DNA from: Leptospirillum sp.
GTDB taxonomy: Bacteria; Nitrospirota; Leptospirillia; Leptospirillales; Leptospirillaceae
Direction: 5' to 3'
DNA length: 19,832 bases
Assembly (NCBI GenBank): GCA_027343785.1
Contig: DAHWKF010000144.1
Location: 1-19,832 of the forward strand
In this document: positions 8,231 to 14,745 of the stretch, piece after piece
Numbering within the stretch: position 1 is the first letter of the stretch
Layout of the letters: each line of letters opens with the position of its first letter
Notes under the pieces: model-generated
What the model saw: the letters and a program-made list of their open reading frames with translations, nothing else
Databases searched by the model: none
Told to the model about the DNA's origin: nothing
Position numbers and translations under genes: made by a program

Positions 8231-8395
8231 ATGAAACCCGTCCCGGCATCCTTCCGGAAGCTCCGGCAAGATGCCTCAAAGGTTGCCTCGACGGACGGCC
8301 GGGCGTATTATGCCACACAGTTCAAGAAAAACTCAAACACTCTGGACACTTTGCGCCGGGAGAAGCCGTGGGATTTACGAAACTGGGTCCTCTGA
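8231..8395 (+). CDS. Possible small ORF, 54 residues, unknown
   Basis: An ATG-started frame of 54 codons, rich in Lys and Arg (MKPVPASFRKLRQDASKVAS at its start, ending DLRNWVL). Its codons look as GC-rich in the third position as real genes nearby. It fills the gap between the divergent fusion gene and the DciA-like gene, and overlaps the latter's GTG start by 28 bp in another frame. The ribosome binding site is weak (GGATT). I recognise no family. It could equally be chance reading through a leader. Confidence 0.22.
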   Translation: MKPVPASFRKLRQDASKVASTDGRAYYATQFKKNSNTLDTLRREKPWDLRNWVL

Positions 8396-8889
8396 CCCGG
8401 GCTCTGGCCCTTCAATGGGCATCAAAGGAAGATCTCCTTCTGGCCACCATGCGGAAAGAATGGGCGCGATGGTTTCCGGGACCCGTGTCGACCCACTCCC
8501 GACCATGGTCCTACGCGCAAAACATTCTGGTCATCGCCGTCGACACTCCCCTTCACCGAAAGGAGTTTTCATTCCTGGAACCCCAGTTTCGCCACGCCAT
8601 CAAACAAATTTTTCAGGAGATCCCCGATTTTGCGATCCGCTTCCGCGTCCAGCCCAGAACGTTTCAAGAAAACGCCATCCCCCCGAAAACCGGCCCCCTT
8701 CCCGAAAGGAAGATGGCGATCATCGAACAGCAGGCGAGGGAAATCGCGAACGTTATCAGCGATCGTGATCGCCGGGAGGCCGCGTTCCGGTTCGTTCTCG
8801 TCTGCCTGATTCGCGGAGAAGCTTTGGGACTTGGATCGCAGGTTCCTGTCACAGACAAGACCCTTTCCACAAAGCTTTTACAGCCATGA
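8368..8889 (+). CDS. DciA-like protein (DUF721)
   Basis: Probable member of the DciA/DUF721 family, whose studied members interact with the replicative helicase DnaB in bacteria lacking DnaC or DnaI. The family pattern is visible: a helical start, then EWARWFPGPVSTHSRPWSY and NILVIAVDTPLHRKEFSFLE (the W...G...H..P and short-strand pattern), then a helix and FAIRFRVQP. After that core, about 75 residues form a charged helical C-terminal part (RKMAIIEQQAREIANVISDR) that is not typical. The GTG start at 8368 is chosen because GGGAGA stands 4 nt upstream and the family core begins just after it. The frame remains open upstream to 8113, but that part is antisense to the neighbouring gene and does not look like protein. 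DciA assignment is moderate. Confidence 0.7.
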   Translation: MGFTKLGPLTRALALQWASKEDLLLATMRKEWARWFPGPVSTHSRPWSYAQNILVIAVDTPLHRKEFSFLEPQFRHAIKQIFQEIPDFAIRFRVQPRTFQENAIPPKTGPLPERKMAIIEQQAREIANVISDRDRREAAFRFVLVCLIRGEALGLGSQVPVTDKTLSTKLLQP

Positions 8890-8890
8890 T

Positions 8891-8919
8891 ATGACCTCAA
8901 CCTCCCCTTCTGTTATACT
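8891..8919 (+). promoter_or_regulatory. Candidate promoter for the sulfur-carrier/ttuA operon
   Basis: ATGACC (8891-8896, four of six bases of TTGACA), a 17-bp spacer and TATACT (8914-8919). The predicted start near 8926 lies just 5 nt before the ATG at 8931. Confidence 0.5.
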
Positions 8920-8930
8920 TTTATCCAGAC

Positions 8931-9263
8931 ATGTGTGCGGGAAACAAATACGAGATCGAGGCCATCCGGGCCCATGTATGGACAGAGGGATTACGACTCA
9001 AGATGACAGAGCCACAGACCGACAACAGGCAGGGCGACGAAAATGAACGGGAGGAGAAGACCATATCGGTCTTCAACGCGCAGACAGGGCTCCGCCTCCG
9101 TTTCCCTTTCCGGCGCAAGGTTCACCGTTTGCTGAAAGACCTGAAACTGGATCCGGAAACGGTTCTTGTCATACAGGGAGATCAGCTCCTGACGCAGGAC
9201 GAAGACCTGTCGCCGGAAATGGAAGTTGAAATCCGACCCGTCATCTCCGGAGGGGCCTCATGA
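8931..9263 (+). CDS. Ubiquitin-like sulfur carrier (TtuB/ThiS/MoaD-like)
   Basis: A small beta-grasp protein likely to carry sulfur as a C-terminal thiocarboxylate for the TtuA enzyme that follows. The core, from about residue 45 (ISVFNAQTGLRLRFPF) through LLKDLKLDPETVLVIQGDQL and LSPEMEVEIRPVISGGAS, follows the ThiS/MoaD/Urm1 pattern. The family's terminal Gly-Gly is present but is followed by Ala-Ser; the activating E1-like enzyme needs a free Gly-Gly, so trimming would be required. The start is uncertain. ATG 8931 has no ribosome binding site and would be nearly leaderless behind the promoter at 8891-8919. ATG 9003 gives an 86-residue protein but has GAGGG 13 nt away. The stop overlaps the ttuA ATG by 4 bp, which ties the two proteins functionally. 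Naming it ttuB is inference from context. Confidence 0.75.
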   Translation: MCAGNKYEIEAIRAHVWTEGLRLKMTEPQTDNRQGDENEREEKTISVFNAQTGLRLRFPFRRKVHRLLKDLKLDPETVLVIQGDQLLTQDEDLSPEMEVEIRPVISGGAS

Positions 9264-10189
9264 AGTGCCGCGTTTGCCGGGGCAAGGCGGTGATCGACCT
9301 TCCACGCCACAACGCTTCCTTTTGTCCATCCTGTTTTGATTCCTACCTGATGGACCAGGTCTGGAAGGCCATAGACGAATTCCGCATGTTTCACAAAAGC
9401 GAGCGGATTCTGATCGCCGTATCCGGAGGGAAGGATTCCCTGGCCCTCTGGGACATCCTGAACCGCCTGGGATACAGCACTATCGGATTTCATCTGGACC
9501 TCGGCATCGGGGACTACTCAAGGGAATCCACTGAAAAAACCCGGAAATTCGCCGTGGATCGGAATCTCCCCCTGCATGTTGAATCCCTTACCCAGGAAGT
9601 GGGCGCTTCCGTGGACTCGATCGCCGATCTGACCAATCGCCCCCCCTGCTCCGCCTGCGGCGTTTCCAAACGCCACCTTTTCAACCGGGCGGCAAAAACA
9701 ATGGACTGTCATGTCGTCGCGACCGGTCATAATCTTGACGATGAGGCTTCCCGACTTTTGGGGAACATTCTCCACTGGCAGGACGGGTACCTGGAAAAAC
9801 AGAATCCCGCCCTCCCCGATGAAGGGAGCCTCGTCCGGAAGGTCAAACCCCTGAACAGGCTTACGGAAAAGGAAATGGCCGCCTACGCGTTCCTGAAAGG
9901 AATCGATTACGTGGTGCATGAGTGTCCGATGTCTGTCAACGCCAAACAGCTTTTTTATAAAAAGATCATGAATGAAATCGAACAGGAATCCCCCGGAACA
10001 AAACAGGCGTTCTATTTCGGCTTTCTGGACAGACGAAGCCACTTCTATCCTGAAAAGGATGAAAGCACCCCCTCTTTTCTTTGCAGGGAGTGCCAATCTC
10101 CGTCCTACACGGAAATCTGTACATTCTGCCGGATCCGCCTCAAGGTTTCCCTGGCGGGACGGGACCCGGATTCCGGCGCACGCTCCTGA
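9260..10189 (+). CDS. ttuA: tRNA 2-thiouridine synthetase, TtuA family
   Basis: ATP-dependent tRNA thiolase. The N-terminal zinc finger uses Cys3, 6, 22 and 25. The PP-loop SGGKDS lies at 55-60, where ATP activates the target uridine by adenylation. Cys130 and Cys133 (PPCSAC) with Cys222 (HECPMS) occupy the positions of the three [4Fe-4S] ligands of Thermus TtuA. GHNLDDEA lies at 157-164. A C-terminal zinc site uses Cys275, 278, 287 and 290. All iron-sulfur and zinc cysteines are intact. In Thermus, TtuA makes 2-thioribothymidine at position 54 in the T-loop with sulfur delivered by TtuB. Related Ncs6/CTU1 proteins modify U34 in eukaryotes and archaea, but bacteria use MnmA for that site. Translation is coupled to the sulfur-carrier gene by ATGA. 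Confidence 0.9.
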   Translation: MKCRVCRGKAVIDLPRHNASFCPSCFDSYLMDQVWKAIDEFRMFHKSERILIAVSGGKDSLALWDILNRLGYSTIGFHLDLGIGDYSRESTEKTRKFAVDRNLPLHVESLTQEVGASVDSIADLTNRPPCSACGVSKRHLFNRAAKTMDCHVVATGHNLDDEASRLLGNILHWQDGYLEKQNPALPDEGSLVRKVKPLNRLTEKEMAAYAFLKGIDYVVHECPMSVNAKQLFYKKIMNEIEQESPGTKQAFYFGFLDRRSHFYPEKDESTPSFLCRECQSPSYTEICTFCRIRLKVSLAGRDPDSGARS

Positions 10190-10230
10190 AAGACGCCCTC
10201 ACCCTCCCAACAAGCGAAGGGGCCCGCCGA

Positions 10231-11190
10231 ATGGCCGAACTCGTCAACCGTTTTTCCTACTCCCTTTCCCAGGGCTTGCAGTTCAGGACATGCCAGAGGC
10301 AATACTGGTTCTCCCGCTATGGTTCTTGGGGTGGGTGGGAAAAAGACGCATCCCCGATGGCAAAAGAAGCCTACAGGCTAAAAAAGCTGACGAACAGGTT
10401 CCTATGGACGGGAAACCGGGTACACGAAACCATCAGACAAACTCTGGAAGTCTACCGTTCAGGCGCCAAACCGGACGAGAAGGAAATCAAAAACCGTCTT
10501 CTTCAACAACTTCGGGAGGACTTCCGGGGATCACGGGATCATCCCCGAAAAACACCGGGGACAAAGTCCAAGGTCATCCTCCTGGAACACGAAGATCCCG
10601 ACAGCCGGATTCCAGACAGTCAATGGAAAAGCGTCGTGGACAGGGCGTTGTCGGCAATCGACGGTTTTTTCCGGTCCGAAGCCCTGCGTGTTATTCAGAC
10701 AACCGGTTACGATGCGATCATCCGGAATGACGATGTGCTGGAGTCCATGGAGGCCACCGTGGAACACCGGACCTTTCCGGTGTTCGTCACGATTGATGTG
10801 GCGCTGCGTTTTCCGGAGGGAATCCTGATCCTTGACTGGAAAACGGGCAAGCCGGATACTTCGGGAAGCCATGCCGAACAGATGGGGATTTACGCCCTTT
10901 TTTCGGGGAAAGAGTGGAATGTAGGACCGGAATCCATCCGTTTTTCCCCGGTGTATCTGTCATATACCCCGGAAAGGCTCGATATATCTCCCGCCACAAG
11001 TGACATGCTGGACCGGGCGATGGACAATATCCGCGAGAATGCGGGAGCTATCCTGGAAAAAATCGACGATCCGGAAAAAGGGGTGGCGCGGATGGAACGT
11101 TTCAGTCTGACAGAAGATCCGAGAGAGTGCCGGAAATGCGTTTACCGCACCATCTGCCCCGACAATCCTCTTGAAAACGGTGGGGGGTGA
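10231..11190 (+). CDS. PD-(D/E)XK nuclease, Cas4/AddB-like with Fe-S cysteines
   Basis: A 319-residue protein of the RecB-like nuclease superfamily. Cys21 (FRTCQRQYWF), His65 (NRVHETI), Asp189 (VTIDVAL), Asp202-Trp-Lys204 (LILDWKTG) and the QxxxY element (Gln217, Tyr221) follow the order of this family's active site. Cys300, 303 and 309 (ECRKCVYRTICP), together with Cys21, give the four-cysteine [4Fe-4S] staple of Cas4 and AddB. No helicase motif is present. ATG 10231 is chosen because AAGGGG lies 8 nt upstream. The open frame runs back to 10081, but that part overlaps ttuA and is not protein-like. It lies 41 bp behind ttuA on the same strand, so likely in the same transcript. No cas1, cas2 or repeats are nearby, so general DNA repair or processing is more likely than CRISPR adaptation. 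Confidence 0.85.
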   Translation: MAELVNRFSYSLSQGLQFRTCQRQYWFSRYGSWGGWEKDASPMAKEAYRLKKLTNRFLWTGNRVHETIRQTLEVYRSGAKPDEKEIKNRLLQQLREDFRGSRDHPRKTPGTKSKVILLEHEDPDSRIPDSQWKSVVDRALSAIDGFFRSEALRVIQTTGYDAIIRNDDVLESMEATVEHRTFPVFVTIDVALRFPEGILILDWKTGKPDTSGSHAEQMGIYALFSGKEWNVGPESIRFSPVYLSYTPERLDISPATSDMLDRAMDNIRENAGAILEKIDDPEKGVARMERFSLTEDPRECRKCVYRTICPDNPLENGGG

Positions 11191-11213
11191 AACTAAGGCT
11201 CCGCGCTCTGCAA

Positions 11214-12503
11214 TCAGCCCATCCAGAACGGCGCCAGTCCCTGAAGCCGTTCCCAGTCGACCATGAAATCAGAGTGATTATGGGTTCGGGTGACGGGAGG
11301 TGGTTCCTTGGGCGACCAGGACAACTCCCGCACAATCGGTTTAGTCAATGGAAACCCGCTCCTGTTTTTCAGGACAAGGACGGAAAATTTCTGGATCAGC
11401 TTGTTCGCCAACCCTTCCTGTCGTTCCGAATAGGGGTGGTATTTCGTTACAATGCCGATTTCTCCGCCTGAGAGTTCCACCACCGTCCCGATCGGATAGA
11501 CGCCCATCCCCAGAAACAACTGGGTCGCCCATCGCGGGTCGAGAGATTCCTTCGCAGAATCCACGATGATCTTGAGCGCCCTTGACGGCGAAACGCCCTC
11601 CCGGTAAGGGCGATCCGTAATCAGCGCATCGAACATGTCGATGGTCATGATCGCCCGGGCAACCGGATCCGTCTGTCCGAAATCCCCTGCGAGCGGATAG
11701 CCGCCTCCGTCTCTCCGGAGGTGGTGTTCTCCCGCGACACGCGCCACAACCTCCGGCAGACGGGTATGGGATCGAATCAGTTTTTCCCCTGCCAGGGGAT
11801 GTTCCCGGATCAACGCCCTTTCATCGGATGTCAGGGGTTCCTTTTTATGCAGAATTTCCTGGGGAACATGCACCATCCCGATATCATGGAACAGGCCGCA
11901 AACCCCCCACAAGACAGACTCTTCCGGAGAAAGCTTCTGGAAATTCGCCAGATAGAGAGAAAGGAACATGACATTGGTGGAATGAATGAACAACTCGTCA
12001 TCCGTTGCCTGAAGATGCGCCAGGAACAAATAGGCCTCAGGGTAGTGCCTCCCCAGCTTCTCCACATCCTCCGCCGCCCGGAGGATCGGGGCCACGTCCA
12101 GAACATAGCCCGAATTTTCTTTTTCCCGGATCTCCTGGAACAGGGCCTGGAATTTCCTGACCAGATATCCGTGCAGACCGGTCATCATCTCCGAAATCCG
12201 GTAGGACGATAAAGGAACGTCTTCCATCAGCAACGGAACGGCTTCCGGCCCGGCCGACTGAGAGCCGGATTCCTCCGGGACCTGAAGCACAACGATATCG
12301 CTGTCGGATCGTTTGGGATCCACCATAACAAGCCGGATACCGTGGGATTTCATCCGTTCGATGTCGCTTTCTGATTTGATCAGGAACCGGTGGGAGAGAA
12401 AAGGGGTATCAAGCCAGCTTTTATCAATTCCGACAACATAGTATCCCACTTTCAGATCATCAACTGAAATGGTCAGATACTTGTTCAACCCTTTTTCCTC
12501 CAT
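11214..12503 (-). CDS. HD-GYP c-di-GMP phosphodiesterase with DUF3391 domain
   Basis: Probable degrader of cyclic di-GMP. The N-terminal part (residues 8-62, LTISVDDLKVGYYVVGIDKS...WLDTPF) resembles the DUF3391 domain often found before HD-GYP domains. The catalytic domain covers roughly 165-335: His174 (FIHSTNV), His206-Asp207 (GLFHDIGM), His235 (EHPLAGE), His260-His261, and the GYP motif as DGGGYP (265-270), then Asp289 and DRPYRE. The HHE of typical members reads HHL here. The metal ligands appear present, so the enzyme should be active. There is no membrane segment or signal peptide, so it is cytoplasmic. Start: ATG 12503, with an in-frame TTG at 12515 as the alternative; neither has a strong ribosome site. 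It converges on the nuclease gene with 23 bp between them. Confidence 0.92.
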   Translation of the reverse strand: MEEKGLNKYLTISVDDLKVGYYVVGIDKSWLDTPFLSHRFLIKSESDIERMKSHGIRLVMVDPKRSDSDIVVLQVPEESGSQSAGPEAVPLLMEDVPLSSYRISEMMTGLHGYLVRKFQALFQEIREKENSGYVLDVAPILRAAEDVEKLGRHYPEAYLFLAHLQATDDELFIHSTNVMFLSLYLANFQKLSPEESVLWGVCGLFHDIGMVHVPQEILHKKEPLTSDERALIREHPLAGEKLIRSHTRLPEVVARVAGEHHLRRDGGGYPLAGDFGQTDPVARAIMTIDMFDALITDRPYREGVSPSRALKIIVDSAKESLDPRWATQLFLGMGVYPIGTVVELSGGEIGIVTKYHPYSERQEGLANKLIQKFSVLVLKNRSGFPLTKPIVRELSWSPKEPPPVTRTHNHSDFMVDWERLQGLAPFWMG

Positions 12504-13032
12504 CGGGAACTTCAATCGGATTTCTCAATCCATGGACGCTTTGGCCGGAATGAACCCTGAACGGATTCAGACCCGGAATAGCCGGAAATTACCGAACAAT
12601 GGAACCCTTCCCGATCCGTGAACAATCCTGCAATTTTTGCCGCCTGATCGCGTCATTCCTTTGGCACACCTGCCCCCTTAGCCCTTCCCCGATCGACCTT
12701 CCGCGACCGGCAATCCGCGGTCTTCGAGATCCTCCGGTGGTACCGGCCTCGCTCAAAACGGTGCAGCAGCTTTCTTTTGAACCCGACAGGGCTGCCTTGC
12801 AAAAAAAGGGCCAATCAAAAAACAGGTCATTGCTGATCGGGGCCAGAGGCTGGAAACCATCAGGCCCTCTATCTCTTCAGAAGATCAAAACCCAAAATCC
12901 ATCAAATATCACCTTAAACCAGGTTAGAACGGAGAACTCGCCATCCCGGGAGAATGGGCGGTATCCAACCGAACAAAACGCAGTTTTATTCCAGCAGGCT
13001 TCAAGGGTCATGAACGGCTCCCGGATTCTGCT

Positions 13033-13060
13033 AAGATAAAATCCCGTCTTCGTCGGGATT
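13033..13060 (-). terminator. Possible terminator of the tRNA-His transcript
   Basis: On the minus strand, AATCCCG and CGGGATT form a 7-bp stem with a 7-nt loop (13060-13040). It is followed by TTTTATCTT. It lies about 180 nt beyond the tRNA-His 3' end. Confidence 0.45.
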
Positions 13061-13112
13061 CCCCGCACATCATCGAAACAGGGATTCACGACAGGAAATA
13101 TGGAAAATAAGA

Positions 13113-13140
13113 TGACACCTGTGAAAAGAAAAGTGACACC
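13113..13140. repeat. Two direct TGACACC heptamers
   Basis: TGACACC occurs at 13113-13119 and again at 13134-13140, 21 bp apart (two helical turns), each beside A/G-rich sequence (GTGAAAAGAAAAG between them). It could be a remnant of an IS21-type transposon end, whose termini contain similar repeated TGACAC-like motifs, or a pair of protein-binding sites. No transposase gene is present. Confidence 0.35.
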
Positions 13141-13243
13141 ATGAAAGGGTGTTTTTCTTAAAAATATTCTGGAATTTCAGACAGATAATCTGTTGACAGG
13201 AAGAGTCCGGAAAAGCCAAAAAAGCGAAGACCAAGCGTCAATG

Positions 13244-13319
13244 TGGGGTGAGTGAGGGGTTTCGAACCCCCAACCCCTGGAGCCACAGTCCAGTGCTCTG
13301 CCCTTGAGCTACACTCACC
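13244..13319 (-). tRNA. tRNA-His (anticodon GTG)
   Basis: On the minus strand the acceptor stem GTGAGTG pairs with CACTCAC, the D-stem is GCTC/GAGC, the anticodon stem is CTGGA/TCCAG with loop CTGTGGC, and the T-loop is TTCGAAA. The encoded 3' end is CCCA. The extra G-1 (13319) opposite C73 is the special identity pair of tRNA-His. The T-loop has T54, C56 and A58. Confidence 0.96.
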
Positions 13320-13363
13320 ATGTCAGCATACGGAACGAAACGCGATAGGACGCGGCGCAGATC

Positions 13364-13393
13364 ATTCTAAATCAACTTCCCCCGGCATCGCAA
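13364..13393 (-). promoter_or_regulatory. Candidate promoter for tRNA-His
   Basis: On the minus strand TTGCGA (13393-13388), an 18-bp spacer and TAGAAT (13369-13364). The predicted start near 13356 gives a leader of about 37 nt before the tRNA. It lies between the tRNA and the divergent pabB. Confidence 0.5.
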
Positions 13394-13425
13394 GAGAAAG
13401 TCGGGCCGCAACAGGACTGGCAGTG

Positions 13426-14745
13426 ATGACCCGATCAAAGTTGACCGTCCGGACTGATGTCCCCTGGGATCCCGCCTCCATTCTTTGTTCTCCCGAAAGG
13501 GCTTTTCAGGAACCGGAGATCATTATCGACCGGAGGATGCTGTCGGGGTGGAGTTTCATTCCATGGAGAACCGGGAAACAATGGGACTTTCCCTTGCCTT
13601 CAGGATCGGAGGCTCCCAGCTCATGGGATCGATGCCGGAGCCTTCTGGAAGAGATGGTTTTCCCCGATTGTTACACTTCTCTCCGGGAACCTCCCTTTCA
13701 GAGCGGATATCTCCTTCTTCTCCCTTACGAAGCTGGCGAAATTTTCGAACCGGCGGGAACTTTTTTACCGGAACCCCGGTTTCCGGTCACGATCATTGAA
13801 TGCCTCGAAGTCGTCGCCTATCACCATGAGACCCGGACCTTATTTTTGCCCGCTTCCTGCCCATATATCCCGAACTCCCGGCCGGAAAACGATCGGCGGC
13901 TCTCCTCTTTCCCCACCCTTCCTGCCGCCCTCCTGCCCTCCATGTCATTGGCCGAATACCGGGAAAAGATAGCCTGTATTCAGGATGCGATTGGCCGGGG
14001 AAAGTATTTCCAGCTCAATTTTGCCATGCGATTTGAGGCCGCCCCGGAGAACCTCCCGGACTTGCTCGGCCTCTACCTGAATCTTTCCCGGGCAAACCCT
14101 TCACCCGGCATGGGGTTCTTCTCCCGGAAGGGAACAACCATCGTCTCCAACTCCCCCGAAAGACTTTTGACCATCGAGGGGAATCGGCTGACCACAACAC
14201 CGATCGCAGGGACCCTGCCCTTGCTTTCCAACCGGGACCTGTCCGAAAAAGACTTCGGTTCCGACCCGAAGGAAAGAGCGGAACACATCATGACTGTCGA
14301 TCTACTTCGCAACGACGTCGGGCGGATTTCCCGCTCCGGGTCCATCGATGTTCCCAGGCTTCTCGCTGTCGAACGCTACGCCCACCTCCTCCATCTTGTT
14401 TCCGACATCCGGGGAACCCTGAAGATCGGTACGTCGATGTGGGACATTTTATGTGCCATGTTTCCGGGAGGGTCGGTTACAGGCGCGCCCAAGATCGCCG
14501 TGCGAAAAGACATTGCCAGACTGGAAAAACTTCCCCGCGGTTATTATTGCGGGGCCATCGGGATCTGGGACCCGGCGGGATTCGCCGACTTCAATATCCT
14601 GATCCGGACGGTCATCCGGCAAGGAACGTCTTTATCCCTTCCTGTCGGTTCAGGAATCGTCTCCGACTCTATCGCCGACAAAGAGTACCGTGAAATCCGC
14701 GCGAAGGCCATGACGATCATGGAAAGAATGGGAGCCCGCATATGA
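13426..14745 (+). CDS. pabB: Aminodeoxychorismate synthase component I (PabB-like)
   Basis: Chorismate-binding enzyme of the TrpE/PabB family, 439 residues. Its place before pabC indicates that it makes 4-amino-4-deoxychorismate for p-aminobenzoate and folate. The catalytic domain shows IGRGKYFQLNFAMRFEA, SNSPERLL, TPIAGTLP, ERAEHIMTVDLLRNDVGRIS, FPGGSVTGAPKIAV and GSGIVSDSIADKEY, all standard family blocks. The motif reads PIAGT, whereas E. coli PabB has PIKGT with a catalytic Lys; PIAGT is the TrpE-type form, so specificity is less certain. No glutaminase partner (PabA) is in the window. The start is ATG 13426 (AGGA about 9 nt upstream), with GTG 13423 possible. The frame stays open back into the tRNA-His gene, which cannot be coding. 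The stop overlaps the pabC start by 4 bp. Confidence 0.88.
   Translation: MTRSKLTVRTDVPWDPASILCSPERAFQEPEIIIDRRMLSGWSFIPWRTGKQWDFPLPSGSEAPSSWDRCRSLLEEMVFPDCYTSLREPPFQSGYLLLLPYEAGEIFEPAGTFLPEPRFPVTIIECLEVVAYHHETRTLFLPASCPYIPNSRPENDRRLSSFPTLPAALLPSMSLAEYREKIACIQDAIGRGKYFQLNFAMRFEAAPENLPDLLGLYLNLSRANPSPGMGFFSRKGTTIVSNSPERLLTIEGNRLTTTPIAGTLPLLSNRDLSEKDFGSDPKERAEHIMTVDLLRNDVGRISRSGSIDVPRLLAVERYAHLLHLVSDIRGTLKIGTSMWDILCAMFPGGSVTGAPKIAVRKDIARLEKLPRGYYCGAIGIWDPAGFADFNILIRTVIRQGTSLSLPVGSGIVSDSIADKEYREIRAKAMTIMERMGARI

Larger units (their letters stand above)
12516..13243. other. Intergenic stretch without a convincing gene
   Basis: An open frame of 146 codons on the plus strand (12599-13039) has no ribosome site, no recognisable family and an irregular, Pro/Ser/Arg-rich composition; I do not call it. 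AT-rich sequence from about 13080 to 13200 contains two TGACACC heptamers (13113-13119 and 13134-13140), a short inverted repeat ACACC/GGTGT followed by T-rich sequence (13136-13160), and a 13-nt palindrome ACAGATAATCTGT (13181-13193). Nothing else stands out. It may hold decayed mobile-element or gene remnants. Confidence 0.6.

Noticed and set aside
7224..8234. 336-codon plus-strand frame opposite the PCP_red/Cld-like gene
   Set aside because: The minus-strand frame shows two recognisable domains and a proper start; the plus-strand frame shows none.
8113..8367. N-terminal extension of the DciA-like frame
   Set aside because: The first 90 bp are antisense to the PCP_red/Cld-like gene and the sequence is not protein-like; GTG 8368 has a good ribosome site.
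10081..10230. N-terminal extension of the nuclease frame
   Set aside because: It overlaps the end of ttuA in another frame and does not look like protein; AAGGGG before ATG 10231 marks the start.
10231..11190. CRISPR-associated Cas4
   Set aside because: No cas1, cas2 or repeat array in the window; the protein is longer than a minimal Cas4, so only the superfamily is claimed.
12599..13039. 146-codon plus-strand frame upstream of tRNA-His
   Set aside because: No ribosome binding site, no family pattern, and a Pro/Ser/Arg-rich sequence typical of non-coding GC-rich DNA.
13193..13221. TTGACA on the plus strand as a -35 box
   Set aside because: No -10-like sequence stands 16-19 bp downstream, and the next feature on that strand lies beyond the antisense tRNA.
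13252..13425. N-terminal extension of the pabB frame
   Set aside because: It runs through the tRNA-His gene; the real start is the ATG at 13426 (or GTG 13423).
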